From NCBI RefSeq assembly GCF_000425065.1, contig NZ_AULB01000011.1:1-64000 (forward strand): 64,000 nt of DNA, in the 5' to 3' direction. The translations under genes and the position numbers were made by a program. The notes beneath the pieces were generated by a model. That model was not told where the DNA came from, searched no databases, and saw nothing but the letters and a program-made list of their open reading frames with translations. Below are positions 7,964 to 15,535 of this stretch, one piece after another. This DNA is from Actinomadura rifamycini DSM 43936. GTDB taxonomy: Bacteria; Actinomycetota; Actinomycetes; Streptosporangiales; Streptosporangiaceae. How positions within the stretch are numbered: position 1 is the stretch's first letter; each line of letters starts with the position of its first letter.

Positions 7964-9227
7964 CGACGTCGCCGCCTCCGGCGCCGAGCGGGACGGCCTC
8001 CACCGCGGCCTCGCCGAACGGAACGTTCCCGGTCAGCGTGCGGCCGGTGCCGGTTCCGCCGCCGGCCGAAGCGTCCCGCGGAGGGCGGCGCGGGTGTCCG
8101 CCGGGCTCGCGCTCGGCGTCCTGACGTCCCTCACCGAACTGGCGTTCCTGCTGGTCGCGGTGGTGCTGATGCCTTTCTCGCTGGCCGCCTCGCGCGGCGA
8201 GCGTCCGGTCCCGGACGCCGTCGCCGCCGCGGCCCGCGGGCTCACGGAGCTGGAGCGGCGCAGGCTCGCGGGGCTCTTCGCGGAGGAGACCGCGGCCGCG
8301 GACGGCCCGGGCCGCGCGCTCGCCTACCTGGCGCTGCGCGCCCCGGTCGGTCTTCTCGGCGGGACGGTCCTGGGCCTGATCGCCTACGGGGCGTACCTGG
8401 GCGTCGGCCTGACGGCGAGCTGGTGGATCACCGGCGACTACATGGACGGCATCCCGCCGCACCCCTGGATCGTCGTCTACACGTTCCTCGCGGGCGCGGT
8501 GCTGCTGTTCCTCGCCGTGCAGGGCCTGGCCGGGGTCGTCGCACTGGAGCGGGCGACCGCCCGCCGCCGCCTCGGCCCGAGCCCGCTGGACGCCTACCGT
8601 CGCCGCATCGCCGAGCTGCGGGTGACGCGCGCCCAGGTCGTGGACGCCGTCGACGACGAGCGCCGCCGCATCGAGCGCGACCTGCACGACGGCGTCCAGC
8701 AGCGGCTCGTCGCGCTCGGCATGCTGATCGGACGGGCCCGCCGCGCGGGCGGCGCCGACCCGGAGCGGGCCGCCGAGCTGCTGCGGCAGGCGCACGAGGA
8801 GTCGCGGCGCGCCCTGGACGACCTGCGCGAGGTGAGCTGGCGCGTGTTCCCGGCGGCGCTCGACGGGGAGGGCCTGCGGGCGGCGCTGGAGACGGTCGCG
8901 GAGCGGTCGGCGGTCCCGGTGGCGATCGGCTTCGACGTGCCCGCGCGGCCCCCGCACCCGGTGGAGACCGCCGCCTACTTCGTTGTCTGCGAGGCCGTCA
9001 CCAACGCCAACAAGCACTCGGGCGCGGGCCGGGTTCGCGTCGACGTCGCGGAGCGGGACGGGAGGATCGGCGTGCGCGTCGAGGACGACGGGACCGGGGG
9101 AGCCGACCCCCGCGGCGGCGGGCTGGCGGGGCTGGCCCGCCGGGTCGCCGCACTGGACGGCGCGTTCGCCGTGGACAGCCCGCCCGGCGGGCCCACCGTG
9201 ATCACCGCGGAGCTGCCGTGCGGTTGA
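7944..9227 (+). CDS. NarL-type sensor histidine kinase (HisKA_3)
   Basis: 427 residues from GTG 7944. Membrane segments at about 51-80, 133-158 and 175-200 form a small sensor domain. The HisKA_3 dimerisation helix carries His248 in RIERDLHDGVQQRL, and the HATPase_c has CEAVTNANKHS and the GGGLAGLARRV G box. It autophosphorylates and passes phosphate to the overlapping regulator gene. The start overlaps dedA, so a DedA/membrane-stress link is possible (inference). A later GTG at 8094 would remove the weakly conserved first 50 residues. Confidence 0.92.
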   Translation: MITAPSDDVAASGAERDGLHRGLAERNVPGQRAAGAGSAAGRSVPRRAARVSAGLALGVLTSLTELAFLLVAVVLMPFSLAASRGERPVPDAVAAAARGLTELERRRLAGLFAEETAAADGPGRALAYLALRAPVGLLGGTVLGLIAYGAYLGVGLTASWWITGDYMDGIPPHPWIVVYTFLAGAVLLFLAVQGLAGVVALERATARRRLGPSPLDAYRRRIAELRVTRAQVVDAVDDERRRIERDLHDGVQQRLVALGMLIGRARRAGGADPERAAELLRQAHEESRRALDDLREVSWRVFPAALDGEGLRAALETVAERSAVPVAIGFDVPARPPHPVETAAYFVVCEAVTNANKHSGAGRVRVDVAERDGRIGVRVEDDGTGGADPRGGGLAGLARRVAALDGAFAVDSPPGGPTVITAELPCG

Positions 9228-9862
9228 TGCTCGCCGAGGACTCGACGCTGCTGCGCGAGGGGCTGGTGCGGCTGCTGGCGGAGGAGGGCCACGAGATCGC
9301 CGCGGCGGTCGGCGACGGCGACGCGCTGCTCGCCGCCGTGGCGGAGGCGCAGCCCGACGTCGTCGTCGTGGACGTGCGGATGCCGCCGACGCACACCGAC
9401 GAGGGGCTGCGCGCCGCGCTGGAGATCCGCCGCCGGTGGCCCGGCGTGGGGGTGCTCGTCCTGTCGCAGTACGTGGAGAAGCGGTACGCCGCCGAGCTGA
9501 TCACCGCGGACACCGCCGGTGTCGGCTACCTGCTCAAGGACCGGGTCGCGCAGGTCGACGAGTTCCTCGACGCCCTCGACCGGATCGCCGCGGGCGGCGC
9601 CGCGTTCGACCCCGAGGTGGTGCGGCGGCTGCTGGCGCACAGCGCGCACGCCGATCCGCTGGCCCGGCTGACGCCCCGCGAACGGGACGTCATCGACCAC
9701 ATGGCGCAGGGACATACCAACGGTTCGATCGCCGCGCACCTGCACATCTCGCAGAGCGCCGTGGAGAAGCACGTCAACGCGATCTTCGACAAGCTCGACC
9801 TGTCGGCCACCACCGGATACAGCCGCCGCGTACTGGCCGTCCTCCGCTACCTGCAGTCGTGA
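9218..9862 (+). CDS. NarL/LuxR-family response regulator
   Basis: 214 residues from GTG 9218 (ATG 9227 is a possible alternative), overlapping the kinase stop. The receiver domain has AEDSTLLREGL, phospho-acceptor Asp52 in VVVDVRMPP and the Lys of GYLLKD. The C-terminal LuxR HTH is LTPRERDVIDHMAQGHTNGS with the recognition helix AVEKHVNAIFDKL. It is the partner of the preceding kinase; its regulon is unknown and could include dedA. Confidence 0.94.
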   Translation: MRLMLAEDSTLLREGLVRLLAEEGHEIAAAVGDGDALLAAVAEAQPDVVVVDVRMPPTHTDEGLRAALEIRRRWPGVGVLVLSQYVEKRYAAELITADTAGVGYLLKDRVAQVDEFLDALDRIAAGGAAFDPEVVRRLLAHSAHADPLARLTPRERDVIDHMAQGHTNGSIAAHLHISQSAVEKHVNAIFDKLDLSATTGYSRRVLAVLRYLQS

Positions 9863-9879
9863 CCCGCCGCCTGTGACCG

Positions 9880-10330
9880 GGCGTCCGCGGCCGGGCGTTC
9901 GTGGCCGGACGGCGGTGCCTGGCCCACATGGTCCGGCGCCCGTGGCCCGGCCCCCGTGGCCGGATGCCCGTGGCCGGACGGCGGTGCCCGGCCCTCATGG
10001 TCCGGCGCCCGTGACCCGGCCCGTGACGGCCCCCGTGACTCGACGCCCGTGGCCGGACGGCTGTGGCTTGGCGCTTGTGGCTTGGCGCTCGTGACCGGGT
10101 GGTCGTGGCTAGGCGTTCATGGCTGGACGCTTGTGGCTTGGCGCCCGTGACCCGGCAGCCGTGGCCCGGCGCCCGTGGCCCGGCGGCTGTGGTCCGGCGC
10201 CCGTGACCGGTTGGCCGTGACCCGGCGGCCGTGGTCCGGCGCCCGTGACCGGTCGGCCATGGCCCGGCGGCGGTGGCTCGGCGGCGGTGGCTGGGCGGCG
10301 GTGGCTGGGCGGCCGTGGCCGTGCGTTGGC
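9880..10330. repeat. degenerate 14-bp (2 x 7 bp) tandem repeat array
   Basis: About 450 bp between two convergent genes is built of roughly thirty imperfect copies of CGCCCGTGGCCCGG, with variants such as CAGCCGTGGCCCGG and CGGCTGTGGTCCGG. Several consecutive copies keep exact 14-bp spacing (for example 10142-10210). Because 14 is not a multiple of 3 and all frames are low complexity, I read it as non-coding. It differs from the 15-bp and 7-bp arrays at 47251-48050 in sequence but not in style. Confidence 0.85.
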
Positions 10331-10339
10331 CGGGCGGGG

Positions 10340-11482
10340 TTATCGGGGGGTGGGAGTTTTGTCGGCGACGGAGTCGACGGGGTAGCGGGTGCCGCCGGCG
10401 GTGCGGGCGCGGTCGAGGAGCGCCCGGTTGGCGGCGAGCATCGCCGGGACGGACGCGCAGCCCGGCGACGCCGTCCGCAGCATCCCGAGCAGGACGGGGT
10501 CGCGCGGGACGGCGAGCCCGGGTACGCGCCCGGTGCGCAGCGCCTTGATCAGGACGACGCCGCTGAGGCCCACGCCGGCCGGGTCCGTCGCCGCGAGCTC
10601 CGCCTCGATGAGGGCGGCGGCGCGGTCCCCGGGCAGGAACACCATGCCCCACGGGTGCGGGCGCGTCCACTCGCCGAGCGCGACGAGCTCCGCCACGTCC
10701 GGGCGGAGCCGGTCGGCGAAGTCGAGGTAGGGCAGTTCCTCGGCTTCGGCGGTGCCGGGCGGCGGCGCGCCGCCGTGCAGCACCGCCTTGGCCTCGTACC
10801 GCCACCCGCCGCCGTCCGCCGGCTTGGCCTGCCCCGACAGGTGCTCGGCCGCCGTCTCGCGCTGCACGCGCAGCAGCCCGGCGGCGTCGCGGCACGGGAT
10901 CGTGCAGCACAGCACCCGCTCGGGCACGGGGACCAGCCGCAGCACGGCCCGGGTGATGACGCCGTGCCGCCCCAGCCCGGCCCGCACCGCGTCGAACAGG
11001 TCCGGCCGGGTTTCGGGGGAGCACGTCACCGCGCCGTGCGCCGCGTCCCGCCCGTACCGGACGACGTCGAGCGCCAGGACGTTCGCGGCCTGCAGGCCGT
11101 GCCGGTGCGAAGCGCCGCCGACGCCGCCCGCCGACAGCGTCCCGCCGACGGTGACGTCGAGGTGGTCGGTCAGGACGGGCGGGGCGAGGCCGTGCGGCAG
11201 CGTCGCGTCGAGGACCTCCCGCCAGGTGGTCCCGGCGTCCGCGATCGCGTGCGCGCCCCGCGGCCCGTCCGTCCGGACCGCGCGGACGCCGGCGAGCCCG
11301 CGCATGTCGAGCGAGACGCCCTCGGTCAGCGACTGCCCGAACGTGGAGTGCCCGAGGCCGCGCGGGACGGCGGCCAGGCCCGCCGCGGCGGCGTCGCGGA
11401 GCGCGGCGGCGACTTCCGCGGCCGACCCGGGGCGGACGACCCGCGCGGGGGAGCGCTCGACGATCCCGCCGAAGTCGCGCAC
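10340..11482 (-). CDS. FAD-linked oxidoreductase, cytokinin-dehydrogenase/berberine-bridge-like
   Basis: 380 residues from GTG 11482. The FAD_binding_4 domain spans about 10-190 with PRGLGHSTFGQSL, where the GHS His is the residue that carries covalent FAD in cytokinin dehydrogenases, and VTVGGTLSAGGVGGASHRHG, the pyrophosphate-binding loop. The C-terminal half is the substrate cap. It probably oxidises an amine or alcohol with O2 as acceptor; the substrate is unknown. It begins 1 base after the MarR gene stop, so the two are one operon and the regulator probably senses a related compound. Confidence 0.88.
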   Translation of the reverse strand: MRDFGGIVERSPARVVRPGSAAEVAAALRDAAAAGLAAVPRGLGHSTFGQSLTEGVSLDMRGLAGVRAVRTDGPRGAHAIADAGTTWREVLDATLPHGLAPPVLTDHLDVTVGGTLSAGGVGGASHRHGLQAANVLALDVVRYGRDAAHGAVTCSPETRPDLFDAVRAGLGRHGVITRAVLRLVPVPERVLCCTIPCRDAAGLLRVQRETAAEHLSGQAKPADGGGWRYEAKAVLHGGAPPPGTAEAEELPYLDFADRLRPDVAELVALGEWTRPHPWGMVFLPGDRAAALIEAELAATDPAGVGLSGVVLIKALRTGRVPGLAVPRDPVLLGMLRTASPGCASVPAMLAANRALLDRARTAGGTRYPVDSVADKTPTPR

Positions 11483-11483
11483 G

Positions 11484-11945
11484 CTACCGCTCCCGCAGGC
11501 GGTCGGCGACGCGGCCCAGAGCGTTGCCGAGCAGCTCGATCTCCTCGCGCGACAGCACGTCGATCAGCGACTCCCGGACGACGCGGCGGTGCCCGGGGCG
11601 GACGCGTTCGAGCGCGGCGGCGCCCTCGTCGGTCAGCTCCGCCCACACCGACCGCCGGTCGGTCTCGCATCCGGTGCGCCGCACGAGCCCGGCCCGTTCG
11701 AGCTGCGTGACCTGGTAGGTCAGCCGGCTCTTGGAGATCATCACCTGGCGGGCGAGGTCGGACATCCGCAGCCGTCCGCCGTCGGCCCATCTCAGCCGCA
11801 CCAGGACCTCGAACTCCGGGTGCGAGAGCCCGCCGTCGCTCTTCAGCTGCCGCTCGACCTCGTGGTCCATGAGGTGCCCGGCGGCGAGGAACGCCATCCA
11901 GGCGCGCATCTCCGCGTCGTCGAGCGGCTCCCCCGCATCGCTCAT
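11484..11945 (-). CDS. MarR-family transcriptional regulator
   Basis: 153 residues. The winged helix is at about 45-110 (LRMSDLARQVMISKSRLTY, wing with GCETDRRSVWAELTDEG), flanked by dimerisation helices. It is the first gene of the operon with the FAD oxidoreductase and diverges from a DoxX gene 114 bp away. MarR proteins commonly release a palindrome on binding phenolic or quinone ligands; such a palindrome lies at 12027-12040. Confidence 0.92.
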   Translation of the reverse strand: MSDAGEPLDDAEMRAWMAFLAAGHLMDHEVERQLKSDGGLSHPEFEVLVRLRWADGGRLRMSDLARQVMISKSRLTYQVTQLERAGLVRRTGCETDRRSVWAELTDEGAAALERVRPGHRRVVRESLIDVLSREEIELLGNALGRVADRLRER

Positions 11946-12026
11946 GCGGTGATTCTAGTTGGCCTGGATCCGACCTGAAGTTTCTAGGTGGTCTGAAATT
12001 GAACGACCTCTGGTAGCGTTCCGTTA

Positions 12027-12040
12027 GTTCATATTTGAAC
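12027..12040. promoter_or_regulatory. palindrome, likely MarR operator
   Basis: GTTCATATTTGAAC has perfect 5-bp arms (GTTCA/TGAAC) around TATT. It lies between the divergent MarR gene and DoxX gene, 20 bp before the DoxX start and overlapping the ribosome-site leader. A TTGAAC hexamer at 11999-12004 may be a -35 element. Confidence 0.5.
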
Positions 12041-12059
12041 CTTCAACCGGAGGAGAGGC

Positions 12060-12524
12060 ATGCTCCCGTCTCGCCGACACCCCGACCTGCTCCACGCCGG
12101 GCTGCTCATCGGCCGACTGGTCCTCGGCGCGGTGTTCGTCGCGCACGGCTGGCAGAAGCTCAACGACACCGGGCACGCCGGCGTCACCGCGATGTTCGAC
12201 GGCCTCGGCATCCCGCTGCCCGGCGCCGCCGCGACGTTCGCGACCTGGCTGGAACTGCTCGGCGGCGCCGCGCTGATCGTCGGCGTCCTCGTCCCGCTGG
12301 TCGGTGTGCTGCTCGCCGCGAACATGGCCGGCGCGTTCTGGTACGTCCACAAGGACGCCGGGTTCTTCGCGGGCGACGGCGGTTACGAGTTCGTCCTCGT
12401 CCTCGGCGCCGTCGCCCTGCTGCTCGCGCTCACCGGAACGGGCCGGTTCTCGCTGGACGCCGTCCTCTGGGGCGGGCGGCACCGCGCGGCGGACGCCCCG
12501 GAACGCGAGGGCGCGGCGGCCTGA
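12060..12524 (+). CDS. DoxX family membrane protein
   Basis: 154 residues with four predicted TM helices. The family opening is seen in LLIGRLVLGAVFVAHGWQKL, with PLPGAAATFATWLELLGG and a conserved central NMAGAFWYVHKDAGFF. DoxX-like proteins occur in thiol and oxidative stress systems and are often induced by electrophiles or quinones through MarR repressors, which matches the divergent MarR gene. An AGGAGAGG box precedes the ATG. A strong hairpin terminator follows. Confidence 0.9.
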   Translation: MLPSRRHPDLLHAGLLIGRLVLGAVFVAHGWQKLNDTGHAGVTAMFDGLGIPLPGAAATFATWLELLGGAALIVGVLVPLVGVLLAANMAGAFWYVHKDAGFFAGDGGYEFVLVLGAVALLLALTGTGRFSLDAVLWGGRHRAADAPEREGAAA

Positions 12525-12537
12525 CCCGCCCCGCCCT

Positions 12538-12573
12538 GCGGGCCCTGCGCGTCTCGCGCGGGGCCCGCTTTCG
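12538..12573 (+). terminator. rho-independent terminator after DoxX
   Basis: Stem GCGGGCCC-t-GCGCG (12538-12551) pairs with CGCGC-g-GGGCCCGC (12555-12568), loop of 3 nt, followed by TTTCGT. It begins 14 bp after the DoxX stop. Confidence 0.75.
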
Positions 12574-12948
12574 TCTGCTCCGCGCGTTCCGGCCGTCCTC
12601 CGGGTGCCACCATGAAGCCATGGACGACGGCGCCGGAGGTGCGCTGCGCCCGCGACCCGGCCGACCGCGCCCCTGCGGCCCGTGCGCCGGTGATCCTCGC
12701 CGCCGGCCCCTGGTGTGATCTGGATCACTTTTTGGCAAGGAGCGGCCAGCAAAGGTGACGTCCCGGTAAACATCGGTCACCTGGCGCGAAAGGGATGTGG
12801 CCCGCTCCAATCCCCCTCAGCGGCGGCCCCGCGTTCCTGACAGCGCCCTTTTCACGTAACGATCTCTTTGCGTCGAAGTGACAAGATGTTCCCGATGACC
12901 GTTTCTGGGCATGGTGATCACTGAGGTTCCTGGAGAGGCGGGTCGCAG
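12574..12948 (+). promoter_or_regulatory. otsA upstream region with CRP-like site
   Basis: 375 bp with no supported gene. TGTGATCTGGATCACT at 12714-12729 matches the TGTGA-N6-TCACA pattern of CRP/GlxR-type regulators except for its last base. Further down, AGGTGAC (near 12754) and GTCACCT (near 12776) form a wide inverted pair. No convincing -35/-10 pair could be assigned. Confidence 0.45.
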
Positions 12949-14391
12949 GTGTCGCGCGGTAGTGAGTTCGTGGTGGTGGCCAACCGGCTTCCGGTCGACC
13001 GGATCGTCGGAGAGGACGGCGCTCCGCGCTGGCGGCGGAGCCCCGGCGGGCTGGTCAGTGCGATCGCGCCGGTCATGCGGCGCCGGAACGGCACGTGGAT
13101 CGGCTGGACCGGGGCGCCGGACGAGAGCCTGGAGCCGTTCGAGGAGGACGGCATGGCGCTCGTCCCGATCTCCCAGTCGGCCGAGGACGTCGAGCTTTAC
13201 TACGAGGGTTTCTCGAACGCCACGCTGTGGCCGCTGTACCACGATGTGGTGGCACCCCCCGTGTACGACCGCGCGATGTGGGACGCCTACGTGCGCGTCA
13301 ACCGGCGGTTCGCGGAGGCGGCGGCGGAGGTCGCCTCCGAGGGCGGCATCGTCTGGGTGCAGGACTACCAGCTCCAGCTCGTCCCGGCGATGCTGCGCGA
13401 CCTGCGCCCCGACCTGCGCATCGGGTTCTTCCTGCACATCCCGTTCCCGCCCGTGGAGCTGTTCTGGCAGCTCCCGTGGCGGCGCCGGATCCTGGAGGGG
13501 CTGCTCGGCGCCGACCTCGTCGGCTTCCAGCTCCCCGGCGCCGCGGCCAACTTCGTGCGCCTGTGCAAGCGGCTGCTCGACACCCGCAACGTCAAGCAGG
13601 ACGTCCTGTGGGACGGCCGCGTCGTCCGCGCCCGCGCGTTCCCGATCTCGGTGGACGTCGGCGAGCTGGACGAGCTCGTGGCCCGGCCGGAGGTGCGGGA
13701 GCGCGCCGCCGAGATCCGCAGCGACCTCGGCGACTGCACGCTGCTGCTGGGGGTCGACCGGCTCGACTACACCAAGGGCATCCGGCAGCGGCTGCAGGCG
13801 TTCGGCGAGCTGTTCGAGGACGGCCACCTCAAGCCGGGCGAGGCCGCGTTCGTGCAGATCGCGACGCCGAGCCGCGAGCGCGTCGAGCAGTACCAGCTGC
13901 TGCGCGAGGAGATCGAGCAGGAGGTCGGCCGCATCAACGGCGAGTACGGCGAGATCGGTTTTCCGGTTGTGCACTATATGCACACGTCGTACGACCGTGC
14001 CGAGCTGGCCGCGCTCTACCTCGCCGCGGACGTCATGGTGGTCACCCCGCTGCGGGACGGCATGAACCTGGTGGCCAAGGAGTACGTCGCGTGCCGCGCG
14101 GACCTGCGCGGCGCGCTGGTGCTGAGCGAGTTCACCGGCGCCGCGGACGAGCTCAAGCGCGGCGCCTTCCTTGTCAACCCCTACGACATCGACGGCCTGA
14201 AGGAGCGGCTCCTGGACGCGCTCGGCGCCGAGCCCGCCGAGCTGGCGCGGCGGATGCGCTCGATGCGCCGGCGCGTGCTGGAGCACGACGTGGACCGCTG
14301 GGCCCACGCGTTCCTCAGTGAGCTGGAGCGTCCGGAGCGGGAGCGTCAGGACGACGTGCGGCCTCAGATCCTTCCGGTGCCGGAGGGCTGA
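12949..14391 (+). CDS. otsA: alpha,alpha-trehalose-phosphate synthase (glycosyltransferase family 20)
   Basis: 480 residues, GTG start after GGAGAGG. Makes trehalose 6-phosphate from an NDP-glucose and glucose 6-phosphate in the cytosol. GT20 signatures are present in order: [11 protein letters not shown] and SPGGL near the N-terminus, [38 protein letters not shown], and the nucleotide-binding [15 protein letters not shown]. No phosphatase (otsB) lies in the window. The last 22 or so residues after HAFLSEL are a poorly conserved tail that overlaps the convergent ATPase gene by 77 bp. A CRP-like site lies upstream. Confidence 0.96.
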   Translation: MSRGSEFVVVANRLPVDRIVGEDGAPRWRRSPGGLVSAIAPVMRRRNGTWIGWTGAPDESLEPFEEDGMALVPISQSAEDVELYYEGFSNATLWPLYHDVVAPPVYDRAMWDAYVRVNRRFAEAAAEVASEGGIVWVQDYQLQLVPAMLRDLRPDLRIGFFLHIPFPPVELFWQLPWRRRILEGLLGADLVGFQLPGAAANFVRLCKRLLDTRNVKQDVLWDGRVVRARAFPISVDVGELDELVARPEVRERAAEIRSDLGDCTLLLGVDRLDYTKGIRQRLQAFGELFEDGHLKPGEAAFVQIATPSRERVEQYQLLREEIEQEVGRINGEYGEIGFPVVHYMHTSYDRAELAALYLAADVMVVTPLRDGMNLVAKEYVACRADLRGALVLSEFTGAADELKRGAFLVNPYDIDGLKERLLDALGAEPAELARRMRSMRRRVLEHDVDRWAHAFLSELERPERERQDDVRPQILPVPEG

Positions 14392-15034
14392 CCCGGCGGG
14401 CGAAGGCCGCCCACACCGACTTCCCTCCGGTCGCCAGCGGCGCCCAGCCCCAGGCGTCGCTGACCGCGCCGACCACCAGCAGGCCCCGGCCGCCCTCGAC
14501 GAAGCGGTCGGGGTCCACCGTCGCGGGCTCGGGCGCGCGCCCGCTCGGGTCGGTCACCGCCACGACGAGCCGCCGCCGGTGGCCGATCAGGACGAGCTGG
14601 ATCGGGCGCCGGGGCAGCGGCTGGGGGAGACCCTCCAGGCCGTGCCGCAGGGCGTTGGTGACCAGTTCCGAGACCGTGACGACGATGTCCGCGGCGTCGT
14701 CCGCCAGGCCCCACTCGCGGAGCGTGGCCTCGGCGAACTCGCGCGCCGCGCGGGGCGCGGTGATCTCGGCCGGCAGGACGTGCCGCGCCGTGCGCGGAGC
14801 GCCCTCGTGCGGCGTCGGCCAGCGCCCGGCCAGGCCGGGGTCCGGCACCGGGGCCGCGGGGACGGCGGGGCCGTCCATGGGCGCGTCCGCGTGCGCGGGG
14901 GCCGGCGCGTGCGCGTCCGGCCAGGGCGCGTGCCCTGCCGCGGCGTCCCGCGGCCGTAGGGCGTCCCCGGCGCCGCGGAGGGCGCCGTGCCTGGCGGCGT
15001 GCGCCGCGACGTCGTCTGCCTGGTCAACGGTCAT
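14315..15034 (-). CDS. RsbW-like ATP-binding protein (HATPase_c, anti-sigma-factor type)
   Basis: 239 residues from ATG 15034. The first 100 residues are a low-complexity Ala/Pro/His/Asp linker. The HATPase_c_2 fold follows: [20 protein letters not shown] (N box), then [14 protein letters not shown] and [17 protein letters not shown]. This is the regulator family found beside DUF397 genes in actinomycetes, where an XRE-type regulator usually completes the set; none is adjacent here. It probably acts as an anti-sigma-like kinase or partner switch. Its 3' end overlaps otsA by 77 bp tail to tail. Confidence 0.85.
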   Translation of the reverse strand: MTVDQADDVAAHAARHGALRGAGDALRPRDAAAGHAPWPDAHAPAPAHADAPMDGPAVPAAPVPDPGLAGRWPTPHEGAPRTARHVLPAEITAPRAAREFAEATLREWGLADDAADIVVTVSELVTNALRHGLEGLPQPLPRRPIQLVLIGHRRRLVVAVTDPSGRAPEPATVDPDRFVEGGRGLLVVGAVSDAWGWAPLATGGKSVWAAFARRVSPPAPEGSEAARRPDAPAPDAPAH

Positions 15035-15106
15035 GGTGTGAACCTCAGAGGCGAGCGGGTTGGTCACCGGCGAGCGTTCGCTATCTTGCTCCCCAAGTCG
15101 TGCAGA

Positions 15107-15166
15107 TGCAAGACCGTCTGCACGAACGGGTGCAAGAACGAATGCAAGACCGAATGCACGTGCATC
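15107..15166. repeat. five 12-bp iterons in the divergent ATPase/DUF397 promoter region
   Basis: Consecutive 12-bp units TGCAAGACCGTC, TGCACGAACGGG, TGCAAGAACGAA, TGCAAGACCGAA and TGCACGTGCATC run from 15107 to 15166. The last unit, with one base before it, forms the perfect 12-bp palindrome ATGCACGTGCAT (15154-15165). Location between two divergent starts (15034 and 15238) makes these likely regulator-binding sites. Confidence 0.8.
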
Positions 15167-15237
15167 TCGTACCATGGTGTGGGGTGGGGCGAGATCGCGG
15201 CCTCCCTGCGGGGAGGCGGACACGCCTAGAGGGGGCA

Positions 15238-15489
15238 ATGATGAACGGCCACCAGAAGCCGCCCGGCGGCGCTAGCCGCAACGGACTCGTCTGGCAGAAG
15301 AGCCGGCGGAGCAATCCGAGCGGCAACTGCGTCGAGCTCGCCGAACTCCCCAGCGGAGACATCGCCGTGCGCAACTCCCGGGATCCCGAGGGGGCCGTCC
15401 TCGTCTACACGCGCGAGGAGGTGGAGGCGTTCGTGGGCGGGGCCAAGGACGGTGACTTCGACCACATGCTGGTCTGCGCGGCCGAATAA
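15238..15489 (+). CDS. DUF397 domain-containing small protein
   Basis: 83 residues; ATG 15238 (ATG 15241 is adjacent) follows an AGAGGGGG run. The DUF397 motif is clear: WQKSRRSNPSGNCVELAEL, then IAVRNSRDPEG and a C-terminal EEVEAFVGGAKDG. These small actinobacterial proteins are partners of XRE and RsbW-like regulators in development-associated (abaA/whiJ-type) loci. The divergent ATPase at 14315-15034 is the matching partner here. Confidence 0.92.
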   Translation: MMNGHQKPPGGASRNGLVWQKSRRSNPSGNCVELAELPSGDIAVRNSRDPEGAVLVYTREEVEAFVGGAKDGDFDHMLVCAAE

Positions 15490-15535
15490 ACCGAATCCCA
15501 TTCCATTCGGGGTTCCGGCCCGCTAACGTGCGGCT

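Noticed and set aside
9880..10330. CRISPR array
   Set aside because: Units are 14 bp, directly abutting and degenerate, with no unique spacers and no cas genes in the window. The same holds for 47251-48050.
9873..10548. Short open frames inside the 14-bp repeat array
   Set aside because: They translate only the repeat, with no start context, and a 14-bp unit shifts frame at each copy.
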